Source: Streptomyces malachitofuscus (GTDB lineage Bacteria; Actinomycetota; Actinomycetes; Streptomycetales; Streptomycetaceae). Taken from it: DNA of 64,000 nt. The stretch spans positions 186,001 to 250,000 of the forward strand of contig NZ_BMUF01000013.1 in the NCBI RefSeq assembly GCF_014650055.1. The letters run 5' to 3'. The notes below the pieces were generated by a model, which saw only the letters and a program-made list of their open reading frames with translations, was not told the origin of the DNA and ran no database searches. This document shows, piece after piece, positions 36,204 through 43,620 of this stretch. Both the position numbers and the translations under genes were made by a program. Numbering within the stretch: the stretch's first letter is position 1; the number at the start of each line of letters is the position of its first letter.

Positions 36204-36239
36204 GGGGCTCCGCCCGCCGAAAACGGCGGGCGGAGCCCC
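36204..36239. terminator. leuA terminator
   Basis: Perfect 15-bp arms GGGGCTCCGCCCGCC (36204-36218) and GGCGGGCGGAGCCCC (36225-36239), loop GAAAAC, 22 bp beyond the leuA stop. Confidence 0.9.
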
Positions 36240-36261
36240 TCAAACCCCACGAAACGGCTGT

Positions 36262-37983
36262 TCAGCGCGCCGCGCGGTTGACGGCCGAGACGACCGCCTT
36301 CAGCGACGCCCGCGTCGTGTTCGCGTCGATTCCGATGCCCCACAGAACCTTGTCGCCGATCGCGCACTCGATGTACGAGGCGGCCTGCGCGGAGGCGCCC
36401 TCGCTCATGGTGTGCTCCTGGTAGTCCAGCAGGCGTACGTCGATGCCGATGCCCTGCAGAGCATGGAAGAAGGCCGAGATCGGACCGTTGCCGGTGCCGA
36501 CCAGGGTGGTCTCCTCGCCGTCCACCGTCGCCTCGACGGTGAGGGTGTCCACGCCGTCGTGGTCGGTGGTGCTCTGGCCGCGTGCGACCTGGATGCGGCC
36601 CCAGGGGTTCTCCGGGTTGGGCAGGTACTCGTCCTGGAAGACGTCCCAGATCGCGGTCGGCGTGATCTCGCCGCCCTCGGCGTCCGTCTTCGCCTGGATG
36701 ATCTTCGAGAACTCGATCTGCATCCGGCGCGGCAGGTCCAGCTTGTGGTCGTTCTTCAGGACGTAGGCGATACCGCCCTTGCCGGACTGCGAGTTGACGC
36801 GGATGACGGCCTCGTAGGAGCGGCCGACGTCCTTGGGGTCGATGGGCAGGTACGGGACCGCCCACTCGATGTCGTCGACGGTGACGCCCTTGGCCTTCGC
36901 GTCGGCCTCCATGGCGTCGAAGCCCTTCTTGATGGCGTCCTGGTGGGAGCCGGAGAAGGACGTGTAGACCAGGTCGCCCACGTACGGGTGGCGCGGGTGG
37001 ACCTCCATCTGGTTGCAGTACTCCCACGTGCGACGGATCTCGTCGATGTCGGAGAAGTCGATCTGCGGGTCGACGCCCTGGGAGAACAGGTTCATGCCCA
37101 GGGTGACCAGGTCGACGTTGCCGGTGCGCTCGCCCTGCCCGAACAGGCAACCCTCGACGCGGTCGGCGCCGGCCATCAGCGCCAGCTCGGCGGCGGCGAC
37201 GGCGGTGCCGCGGTCGTTGTGGGGGTGGACGGACAGGCAGACGTACTCGCGGCGGGACAGGTGGCGGCCCATCCACTCGAAGCGGTCGGCGTGCGTGGAG
37301 GGGGTGGAGCGCTCGACGGTGGCGGGCAGGTTGAGGATGATCTCGCGGCCGGGACCGGGCTGGTAGGTGTCCATCACCGCCTCGCAGACCTCCAGCGCGA
37401 AGTCCAGCTCGGTGTCGGTGAAGATCTCCGGGCTGTACTGGTAGCCGAACTCCGTCTCCGGGCCCAGCAGCTTCTCGGCGTACTCCATCACCAGGCGGGT
37501 GCCGTCGACGGCGATCTGCTTGATGTCGTCCTTGGAGCCGCGGAAGACCACGCGGCGGAAGACGGGGGCGGTGGCGTTGTACAGGTGGACGGTGGCGCGC
37601 CTGGCGCCCTTCAGGGACTCCACCGTCCGCTCGATCAGGTCCTCACGGGCCTGGGTCAGTACGGAGATGGTGACGTCGTCCGGGATGGCGTCCGGGTCCT
37701 CGATGATGGAGCGGACGAAGTCGAAGTCGGTCTGGCCGGAGGCGGGGAAGCCGACCTCGATCTCCTTGTAGCCCATCTTGACCAGCAGGTCGAACATCGC
37801 GCGCTTGCGGGCGGGCGACATGGGGTCGATCAGAGCCTGATTGCCGTCGCGCAGGTCGGTGGAGAGCCAGCGGGGGGCGGTGGTGATCCGCTTCTCCGGC
37901 CAGGTGCGGTCGGGGATGTCGACCTGCTCGTAGCGGCCGTACTTCTGGATCGGCATGGAACTGGGCTGCTGGCGGTTTGCCAT
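36262..37983 (-). CDS. leuA: 2-isopropylmalate synthase
   Basis: First committed enzyme of leucine biosynthesis: condenses acetyl-CoA with 2-oxoisovalerate. The 573-residue protein is the long LeuA2-type form: catalytic TIM barrel starting RWLSTDLRDGNQALIDPM (metal/substrate Arg-Asp), VHPHNDRGTAVAAAE with metal-binding His residues, GCLFGQGERTGNVDL, and a C-terminal allosteric domain (TVEATVDGEETTLVGTGNGP) that binds leucine for feedback inhibition. ATG at 37983 with AGGAG upstream. Expression is likely attenuated by a leader peptide with four consecutive Leu codons located 90-140 bp upstream. It ends in a strong terminator. Confidence 0.98.
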   Translation of the reverse strand: MANRQQPSSMPIQKYGRYEQVDIPDRTWPEKRITTAPRWLSTDLRDGNQALIDPMSPARKRAMFDLLVKMGYKEIEVGFPASGQTDFDFVRSIIEDPDAIPDDVTISVLTQAREDLIERTVESLKGARRATVHLYNATAPVFRRVVFRGSKDDIKQIAVDGTRLVMEYAEKLLGPETEFGYQYSPEIFTDTELDFALEVCEAVMDTYQPGPGREIILNLPATVERSTPSTHADRFEWMGRHLSRREYVCLSVHPHNDRGTAVAAAELALMAGADRVEGCLFGQGERTGNVDLVTLGMNLFSQGVDPQIDFSDIDEIRRTWEYCNQMEVHPRHPYVGDLVYTSFSGSHQDAIKKGFDAMEADAKAKGVTVDDIEWAVPYLPIDPKDVGRSYEAVIRVNSQSGKGGIAYVLKNDHKLDLPRRMQIEFSKIIQAKTDAEGGEITPTAIWDVFQDEYLPNPENPWGRIQVARGQSTTDHDGVDTLTVEATVDGEETTLVGTGNGPISAFFHALQGIGIDVRLLDYQEHTMSEGASAQAASYIECAIGDKVLWGIGIDANTTRASLKAVVSAVNRAAR

Positions 37984-38026
37984 GGTGCGTGGGCTCCTCG
38001 GGGGTCCGCGGGGTGTCCTGGTGGAC

Positions 38027-38092
38027 GGCCGACGGCGCAGCGCCGAACTCCGCGGGGAGGGGGTCGGCCTCTATTGCAGACCCTCACCGCGG
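38027..38092 (-). promoter_or_regulatory. leuA attenuator (mutually exclusive RNA stems)
   Basis: Reading the leuA mRNA, a stem between GGCCGAC (complement of 38063-38069) and GTCGGCC (38027-38033) is a candidate terminator. A competing stem pairs the end of the leader (CCGCGGTGAGGGTC, 38079-38092) with GACCCCCTCCCCGCGG (38050-38065). The second stem uses bases of the first, so only one can form. There is no U-tract, so the effect could be on translation or Rho-dependent. Confidence 0.55.
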
Positions 38093-38121
38093 CAGCTAAG
38101 GAGAAGCAGCCCGAAACGCAT
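38071..38121 (-). CDS. leuL: leuA leader peptide (16 aa, five Leu)
   Basis: Short ORF MRFGLLLLSCRGEGLQ ending in TAG, 87 bp before leuA. Codons 5-8 are CTG CTT CTC CTT, four leucines in a row, with a fifth at codon 15; the varied leucine codons rather than the usual CTC/CTG are typical of a sensing leader. When leucyl-tRNA is short the ribosome would stall here and favour the antiterminator stem, raising leuA expression. This is the known logic of amino-acid attenuation, inferred here from sequence alone. Confidence 0.8.
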   Translation of the reverse strand: MRFGLLLLSCRGEGLQ

Positions 38122-38311
38122 GATGCTCCGCAGCTTAACCGAGTCGCCCACCGTGCGAGGGTCCGTATCAGTATGCGGGACCGGCGGGATGAAGTGGACA
38201 AAAAGTGCCGTATACCACTTCCCGCGCGTCCCGGGGGGCGGGTGGTGGAGGATTTCACCAATCATGGTTGCGAGGGGTGACAGTGCGGTGACGCAGTGCG
38301 ATGGTTCCGGC

Positions 38312-39382
38312 ATGACCACCAACGGGGGCTTCGAGCCCGTCTTCTGCACCATCGTCCCGCCGCACGTCCTCGACCGGCTCGCGCAGGCCGAGGACCCCGT
38401 GCTCCACGGTCCCGCCCGCCGGACCCTCCGGCGTGACGCCTACGAGCGCACCCAGCGACGGCTGACCACGGTCGTCGGCGCGCCGGCCGTCGCGACGCTC
38501 GCCGAGGCGGAGCCGGGCACGCCGCGCCGCACGATCTACGACGCCCGGCACGGCACCGACCTGCCGGGGCACAAGGTGCGCGGCGAGGGCGACGCGCCCG
38601 GCAAGGACGCCACCGTCAACCGCGCCCACGCCGGACTCGGTGCCACGTTCGAGCTGTTCCTCAAGGCGTACGCCCGTGACTCGATCGACGGCAACGGGCT
38701 GCCGATGGACGCGACCGTGCACTACGACGAGGACTACAACAACGCCTTCTGGAACGGCGAGCAGATGGTCTTCGGCGACGGGGACGGGGAGATCTTCCTC
38801 GACTTCACCATCCCCGTCGACGTCATCGGCCACGAACTGGCCCACGGCGTCACGCAGTACACCGCCAACCTGGACTACTTCGGCCAGTCCGGCGCGCTCA
38901 ACGAGTCGGTGTCGGACGTCTTCGGCGCGCTCATCAAGCAGTACACGCTGGGCCAGACCGCGGACGAGGCCGACTGGCTGATCGGGGCCGGGCTGCTCGC
39001 CCCGCGCGTCACGGGCAAAGCGCTGCGCTCCATGAAGGAGCCCGGCACGGCGTACGACGACGACGTGCTCGGCAAGGACCCGCAGCCCGCGACGATGGAC
39101 GACTACGTCCGCACCGGCCGCGACAACGGCGGTGTACACATCAACTCCGGCATCCCGAACCACGCCTTCTACCTGGCGGCCACCACGCTCGGCGGACACG
39201 CCTGGGAGCGGGCCGGGCAGGTCTGGTACGACGTGCTGACGGGCGGCGAGCTCGGGCAGGACGCGCAGTTCCCGGACTTCGCCACGCTCACGGTGAAGGC
39301 GGCGCGCGCCCGGTACGGGGAGGGGGAGGAGCTCCAGGCGGTCACGAAGGCCTGGGAGCGGGTGGGGGTGCGGACGCTGTAG
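38312..39382 (+). CDS. M4-family metallopeptidase (thermolysin/protealysin-like), no signal peptide
   Basis: 356-residue zinc endopeptidase. HELAHGVTQY contains zinc ligands His174/His178 and catalytic Glu175; the third ligand Glu198 is in NESVSDVFG, 20 residues on as in thermolysin; GGVHINSGIPNHAFY holds the catalytic His. A short N-terminal propeptide (about 1-55, PVFCTIVPPHVLDRLA...) replaces the long thermolysin prodomain, as in protealysin. There is no signal peptide, so it is either cytoplasmic or exported unconventionally. Start uncertain (ATG 38312, GTG 38288 or ATG 38264). An emfourin-like inhibitor gene follows after 21 bp. Confidence 0.93.
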   Translation: MTTNGGFEPVFCTIVPPHVLDRLAQAEDPVLHGPARRTLRRDAYERTQRRLTTVVGAPAVATLAEAEPGTPRRTIYDARHGTDLPGHKVRGEGDAPGKDATVNRAHAGLGATFELFLKAYARDSIDGNGLPMDATVHYDEDYNNAFWNGEQMVFGDGDGEIFLDFTIPVDVIGHELAHGVTQYTANLDYFGQSGALNESVSDVFGALIKQYTLGQTADEADWLIGAGLLAPRVTGKALRSMKEPGTAYDDDVLGKDPQPATMDDYVRTGRDNGGVHINSGIPNHAFYLAATTLGGHAWERAGQVWYDVLTGGELGQDAQFPDFATLTVKAARARYGEGEELQAVTKAWERVGVRTL

Positions 39383-39403
39383 TTCCGTACTAGACACGGA
39401 CCC

Positions 39404-39670
39404 ATGCGTATTCAGGTGCGGCGCACGGGCGGATTCGCGGGGATCGAGCGGGAGGCCGAGGTGGACACCTCGGGGCGGCCCGACGCCCACGAGTGGCACG
39501 CCCTGGCCGAGCGGGCCCTCGCCGCCGGCCGGGGCACCCCGCCGGCGGGGGTGCCGGACGGCTTCAGCTACCGGATCACGGTGGACGGGAGGTCGGTGTA
39601 CTGCGCGGATCCCCGGCTGACCCCGGAGCAGCGCAGACTGATCGGCCGCGTGCTGAAGGAGGGCGCATGA
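39404..39670 (+). CDS. emfourin-type inhibitor of the M4 protease
   Basis: 88-residue protein: MRIQVRRTGGFAGIEREAEV, a helix HEWHALAERALAAGR, then strand-rich GFSYRITVDGRSVYCADPRL and a C-terminal helix EQRRLIGRVL. The TGGFAGI start followed by a short LA..AL helix and SYRITVDG matches emfourin, the slow tight-binding inhibitor encoded beside protealysin in Serratia. The gene lies 21 bp after the M4 protease, so the two form a protease/inhibitor operon. Inhibition keeps the leaderless protease inactive in the cytoplasm (inference from the characterised pair). Confidence 0.82.
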   Translation: MRIQVRRTGGFAGIEREAEVDTSGRPDAHEWHALAERALAAGRGTPPAGVPDGFSYRITVDGRSVYCADPRLTPEQRRLIGRVLKEGA

Positions 39671-39726
39671 CCCTTGCGGCGCAAGGGCGTTGACTTCGCT
39701 CGGGGTCGGTGCGGATGATCCGGGCC

Positions 39727-41037
39727 ATGGCGACGACGAACCCGATGCCCCGCTTCCCGGACGGCTTCCTGTGGGGTGTGTCGACCTCGGCGCACCAGAT
39801 CGAGGGGGCGGCGGACGAGCGCGAGACCTCCGTGTGGGACGTGTTCTCGGCGGAGCCGGGGCGGGTGCGGGACGGCTCGACGGCGGCGGTCGCCTGCGAC
39901 CACGTCCACCGTCACGCCGAGGACGTGGCGCTGCTGGCCGGGCTGGGGGTGGACGCGTACCGCTTCTCCGTCTCCTGGCCGAGGGTGCTGGCCAAGGGCG
40001 GTCTGGACTTCTACGACCGGCTGGTCGACGACCTGTGCGCGGCGGGCGTGCGGCCGGTGCCGACACTGTTCCACTGGGATCTGCCGGTCGGTCTCGACTG
40101 GCTGGAGCGGGACACGGCGGAGCGGTTCGCGGAGTACGTGTCGGAGGTCGCCGAGCGGCTGGGCGACCGGGTGCAGAAGTGGATCACGCTCAACGAGCCC
40201 GCCGAGCACACTCTGCTGGGGCATGCGCTGGGTGTGCACGCGCCCGGGCGGACCCTGCTCTTCGACGCGCTGCCGGTGGCCCATCACCAGCTCCTCGCGC
40301 ACGGTCTGGCGGTACGGGCGCTGCGGGCGGCGGGGGCGGGTGACATCGGGATCGCCAACTCCCACGCGCCGACCTGGCCGGCGTCACAGGACGAGGCGGA
40401 CGTGGCGGCGGCCGACTTCTACGACGTCCTGGTGAACCGGATGTTCGCCGACCCGCTGCTGCTCGGCCGCTACCCGGAGGGCATCGGCGAGCTGATGCCG
40501 GGGGACGTCGAGGCGGACCTGACGGTCGTCGCCGAGCCGCTGGACTGGTACGGGATCAACTACTACGCGCCGACGAGCGTGGGCGCGCCGCAGGGGACGG
40601 AGATCGACTTCGGCGGTGTCCGGATGCCGGCCGAACTGCCCTTCTCGGTACGGCGGATCGAGGGCCGCCCGGTGACCGACTTCGGCTGGCCGGTGGCCCC
40701 GGAGGCGCTGACGGAGGTGCTCACCTCCTTCCGCGCCCGCTACGGCAACCGCCTTCCGCCGGTGGTCGTCACGGAGAACGGCTGCGCCTACGACGGTCTG
40801 GACGACCGGGACCGGATCGCGTTCCTCGACGGCCACATCCGCGCGCTGCACCGGGCGGTCGAGGCGGGCGTGGACGTGCGCGGCTACTTCGTGTGGTCCC
40901 TGATGGACAACTTCGAGTGGGCCGAGGGCTACGCCCGCCGCTTCGGCCTGGTCCACGTCGACTTCGACACCCTGACGCGGACCCCGAAAACGTCGTACGG
41001 CTGGTACCGGGAGCTGCTGCGCGAGCAGCACCGCTGA
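39727..41037 (+). CDS. GH1 beta-glucosidase
   Basis: 436-residue retaining glycosidase that hydrolyses beta-linked disaccharides such as cellobiose, probably cytoplasmic (no signal peptide). GH1 landmarks: FPDGFLWGVSTSAHQIEGA, acid/base Glu157 in TLNEP, FHWDLP, WYGINYY, nucleophile Glu350 in VTENG, and SLMDNFEWAEGY for the glucose-binding end. The stretch between WPRV and GLDFY (WPRVLAKGGLDFY) is about eight residues shorter than usual in the family. ATG at 39727 fits the family start; no good ribosome-binding site is visible, so leaderless or coupled expression is possible. No LacI regulator or sugar transporter is adjacent. Confidence 0.93.
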   Translation: MATTNPMPRFPDGFLWGVSTSAHQIEGAADERETSVWDVFSAEPGRVRDGSTAAVACDHVHRHAEDVALLAGLGVDAYRFSVSWPRVLAKGGLDFYDRLVDDLCAAGVRPVPTLFHWDLPVGLDWLERDTAERFAEYVSEVAERLGDRVQKWITLNEPAEHTLLGHALGVHAPGRTLLFDALPVAHHQLLAHGLAVRALRAAGAGDIGIANSHAPTWPASQDEADVAAADFYDVLVNRMFADPLLLGRYPEGIGELMPGDVEADLTVVAEPLDWYGINYYAPTSVGAPQGTEIDFGGVRMPAELPFSVRRIEGRPVTDFGWPVAPEALTEVLTSFRARYGNRLPPVVVTENGCAYDGLDDRDRIAFLDGHIRALHRAVEAGVDVRGYFVWSLMDNFEWAEGYARRFGLVHVDFDTLTRTPKTSYGWYRELLREQHR

Positions 41038-41052
41038 GCTACCCCTGTGCCG

Positions 41053-41181
41053 TCAGAAACCCAGCCGCAGCAGCTGCTTCGGGTCCCTGGCGACCTTCAC
41101 GGGAAGGTCCAGGCTGCATCGACACGCGGCTACCGCCACGCGGCCGGCGTTCCCGAGGAGCGCCCCGATCCGCTTGCGGAA
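41053..41181 (-). pseudogene. in-frame diverged copy of the era 3' end
   Basis: The 129 bp directly after the era stop codon can be read in the same frame as era: 42 codons ending PKQLLRLGF then TGA, beside Era's own PKQLRRLGF then TGA. Other shared pieces are RK(R/Q)I-ALLG and LDL-VKVA. The copy has a ~12-nt deletion (the DWQR region) and an extra ~30 nt in the middle. It looks like the tail of a second era gene, left after duplication or gene replacement. Confidence 0.75.
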
Positions 41182-42135
41182 TCAGAAACCCAAACGCCGC
41201 AGCTGCTTCGGGTCGCGCTGCCAGTCCTTGGCGACCTTCACGTGGAGGTCCAAGAAGACGGGTGTTCCGAGGAGGGCCTCGATCTGCTTGCGGGACTTGA
41301 TGCCGACGTCCTTCAGGCGCTTGCCCTTGGGGCCGATGACGATGCCCTTCTGGCTGGGGCGCTCGATGAAGAGGTTGGCGTGGATGTCGAGCAGGGGCTT
41401 GTCGGCGGGGCGGTCCTCGCGCGGGAGCATCTCCTCGACGACCACGGCGATGGAGTGCGGCAGCTCGTCGCGGACGCCCTCCAGGGCGGCCTCGCGGATC
41501 AGCTCCGCCACCATGACCTGCTCGGGTTCGTCGGTGAGGTCGCCCTCGGGGTAGAGGGCGGGGCCCTCCGGCATCAGCGGGATGAGGAGGTCGGCCAGCA
41601 GGTCGACCTGCCGGTTCGCGGTCGCCGAGACCGGGATGATCTCGGCCCAGGTGATGCCCAGCTCCTCGCCCAGCCGGTCGACGGCGATCAGCTGTTCGGC
41701 CAGCGTCTTGCCGTCCACCAGGTCGGTCTTGGTGACGATGGCGATCTTCGGGGTCTTCTTGATGCCGGCCAGTTCCTTGGCGATGAAGCGGTCGCCGGGG
41801 CCGATCTTCTCGTTCGCGGGGAGGCAGAAGCCGATCGCGTCGACCTCCGCCCACGTGGTGCGCACCACGTCGTTCAGCCGCTCGCCGAGCAGGGTGCGCG
41901 GCTTGTGCAGGCCGGGGGTGTCCACCAGGATCAGCTGGGCGTCCGGCCGGTGCACGATGCCGCGCACGGTGTGCCGGGTCGTCTGCGGCCGGTTGGAGGT
42001 GATCGCCACCTTCTGCCCGACCAGAGCGTTCGTGAGGGTGGACTTGCCCGCGTTGGGGCGGCCCACGAAGCAGGCGAAACCGGCCCGGTGGACGGCTTCG
42101 GCCGGCTGCTCGGATGACTGGGTACGAACACTCAT
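41182..42135 (-). CDS. era: GTPase Era
   Basis: Essential GTPase that binds the 3' end of 16S rRNA during 30S assembly. 317 residues: G1 GRPNAGKST (25-33), G2 switch QTTRHTVRGIV, G3 DTPG, G4 TKTD, and a C-terminal KH domain with IVIGPKGKRLKDVGIKSRK. Length is normal. I chose ATG at 42135 (MSVRTQ); ATG at 42165 would add ten unlikely residues. In many actinobacteria era is the last gene of the phoH-ybeY-corC-cdd-era cluster; here a secreted-protein gene separates it from the deaminase-like gene. A copy of its 3' end follows the stop. Confidence 0.97.
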   Translation of the reverse strand: MSVRTQSSEQPAEAVHRAGFACFVGRPNAGKSTLTNALVGQKVAITSNRPQTTRHTVRGIVHRPDAQLILVDTPGLHKPRTLLGERLNDVVRTTWAEVDAIGFCLPANEKIGPGDRFIAKELAGIKKTPKIAIVTKTDLVDGKTLAEQLIAVDRLGEELGITWAEIIPVSATANRQVDLLADLLIPLMPEGPALYPEGDLTDEPEQVMVAELIREAALEGVRDELPHSIAVVVEEMLPREDRPADKPLLDIHANLFIERPSQKGIVIGPKGKRLKDVGIKSRKQIEALLGTPVFLDLHVKVAKDWQRDPKQLRRLGF

Positions 42136-42243
42136 GCCGCCCATTCTCCCTGATGCGGGAGGCACCGCCGTACCACCGTCCGGAACGGGCCGGGCGGGGG
42201 CTCCCGTGCGGGCCCCCGACCGGCCGTCCGTCCGCCCGGCGGA

Positions 42244-42723
42244 TCAGTCGAAGACGAACGGGCCCGGCGACTGCGGCGCGGTCGCCGTGCAGGTGATGGT
42301 GATGAAGCCGAACGCGGTGACCTTGAGGGTGCCGCCGAACGCCTCGAGGCTGTCGCCGGAGGCCACGGCCCCGGAGAGCGGACCGACCTCGAGCGCGTCA
42401 CCGGTCGCCATGGCCGGGTTCTTGGTGCCCTTGAAGACGCTGGTGCCGCCACCGGCCTTGACCATGGTCAGCTCCGAGACCAGCGAGTCCTGACTGATCG
42501 CCACGGGCGCGGTGACCGCGGAGGTGTTGATGGTGATGGTGGCGGACGTGCCGTTCTGGGTGGCCGTGAGGGTGGCGTCGCCGCCGCCCCAGCTGCCGCA
42601 GTCGGCGTTGACCGTCGCCGACCCGGGGGCGACGGCCGCGGCGCTGGGGGCGAACGCCAGCCCGCAGACCGCGAGAGCACCGGCCGCCACGGATACACCT
42701 GTTCCGAATCGCTTGCCTCTCAT
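42244..42723 (-). CDS. secreted protein of unknown function inside the era cluster
   Basis: 159-residue exported protein. Signal peptide about 1-30 (MRGKRFGTGVSVAAGALAVC ... PSAAA-VA). The mature part is beta-rich, Gly/Thr/Ala-rich, with Cys42 and a second cysteine near 148 (ITCTATA) likely forming a disulfide that joins the two ends of a beta-sandwich. I do not recognise the family. It lies between the degenerate deaminase and era on the same strand, with gaps of 152 and 108 bp, so it probably has its own promoter; a 14-bp tandem repeat sits just upstream of its start. Confidence 0.75.
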   Translation of the reverse strand: MRGKRFGTGVSVAAGALAVCGLAFAPSAAAVAPGSATVNADCGSWGGGDATLTATQNGTSATITINTSAVTAPVAISQDSLVSELTMVKAGGGTSVFKGTKNPAMATGDALEVGPLSGAVASGDSLEAFGGTLKVTAFGFITITCTATAPQSPGPFVFD

Positions 42724-42744
42724 GGAATCCGGCTCCCTTTCCGT

Positions 42745-42783
42745 GTGGGGGGAACTCCGTGGGGGGAATTCCGTGGGGGGAAC
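42745..42783. repeat. 14-bp tandem repeat, 2.8 copies
   Basis: GTGGGGGGAACTCC, GTGGGGGGAATTCC, then GTGGGGGGAAC, 22-60 bp upstream of the secreted-protein start (minus strand). On the transcript strand these are C-rich with GGAATTCC/GGAGTTCC cores, in the 5' leader or core promoter. Confidence 0.8.
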
Positions 42784-42875
42784 GGTGTCCATTGATGCGC
42801 GGGAGGCAGTGCGCGACAAGGTTGAAATCTGGCCTATTTACCGGCGGTAACACCGCGCGGTCCGGCCACGCCGGA

Positions 42876-43229
42876 TCAGCCCGCGGTGAGCGTCTCCCGG
42901 ACGGTCCCGTCGGGGCCGGCCACCAGCACCGGCGTCCCCGCCCCGCCGAGATCCCGTACGGCGGCCACGTCGTCGGCCGGCACCACGCCCGCCTCCGTCA
43001 CCACGGCCGCCGCCTCCAGCGACGTCGCGCCCGACGCCACGGCCATCGCCACCGCCGTCCGCAGGGCGCTCAGCCGCAGGGAGTCCAGGGCCACGGTGCC
43101 CGCGACATACGTCCGCCCGGTCTCGTCGCGTACGGCGGCCCCCTCGGGCACACCGTTGCGGGCCCGTGCGGAACGGGCCAGGGTGACGATCTTGCGGTCC
43201 TCGGGGTCGAGCGCGCTGCTGTCGGTCAT
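42876..43229 (-). CDS. cytidine-deaminase-like protein lacking catalytic residues
   Basis: 117-residue protein with cytidine deaminase character: LDPEDRKIVTLARSARARNG start, GAAVRDETGRTYVAGTVALD (strand pair), then a helix RLSALRTAVAMAVASGATSL where active enzymes have C/H-A-E, and DLGGAGTPVLVAGPDG where they have P-C-G-x-C-R. Neither zinc-binding Cys/His nor the catalytic Glu is present, so it cannot work as a zinc deaminase. Position next to era matches the actinobacterial cdd-era arrangement. It may be a structural or ligand-binding relic maintained for another role. 31 bp after mmcQ, so likely in the phoH operon. Confidence 0.8.
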   Translation of the reverse strand: MTDSSALDPEDRKIVTLARSARARNGVPEGAAVRDETGRTYVAGTVALDSLRLSALRTAVAMAVASGATSLEAAAVVTEAGVVPADDVAAVRDLGGAGTPVLVAGPDGTVRETLTAG

Positions 43230-43260
43230 GATCCGAGCATAAGGGGATCCGCGAAGGACC

Positions 43261-43620
43261 TCAGGGCCGGTCGAGGCGCAGGCGCTCGGCGCGCGGAAGG
43301 CCGGCCACGACCAGGTCGTAGGAGTCCTCGACCAGCTCCCTGACCAGGCGGTCGGGGAGGGAGCCGTCCGCCGTGACGGTGTTCCAGTGCCGCTTGTTCA
43401 TGTGGTAGCCGGGCACGATCAGCCCCGGGTGCTCGGCGCGCAGCCGGATCGCGTCCTCCGGGTCGCACTTGAGGTTCACCTTCAGCGGCCGCGCGTCCAG
43501 GGCGGTCAGCGCGAAGAGCTTGCCCCCGACCTTGAAGACCGAGGTCTCCGGGTTGAAGGGGAAGTCCTCCACGGCCGCGTTGAAGGACAGGCACAGCGTG
43601 CGCAGTCGCCCCGGGGTCAC
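43261..43620 (-). CDS. MmcQ/YjbR-family DNA-binding-like protein
   Basis: 119-residue protein of the MmcQ/YjbR (CyaY-like fold) family: LSFNAAVEDFPFNPETSVFK, VGGKLFALTALDARPLKVNL, KCDPEDAIRLRAEHPGLIVP and the signature GYHMNKRHWNTV. Family members have a double-wing fold and are suggested to bind DNA; a firm function is lacking. GTG at 43620 overlaps the stop of the CorC-like gene (GTGA), so it is part of the phoH-ybeY operon. Confidence 0.9.
   Translation of the reverse strand: MTPGRLRTLCLSFNAAVEDFPFNPETSVFKVGGKLFALTALDARPLKVNLKCDPEDAIRLRAEHPGLIVPGYHMNKRHWNTVTADGSLPDRLVRELVEDSYDLVVAGLPRAERLRLDRP

Noticed and set aside
38071..38352. 93-codon minus-strand ORF covering the leuA leader
   Set aside because: Only its last 16 codons, starting at the ATG at 38121, make sense as a leader peptide; the rest overlaps the M4 protease promoter and start.
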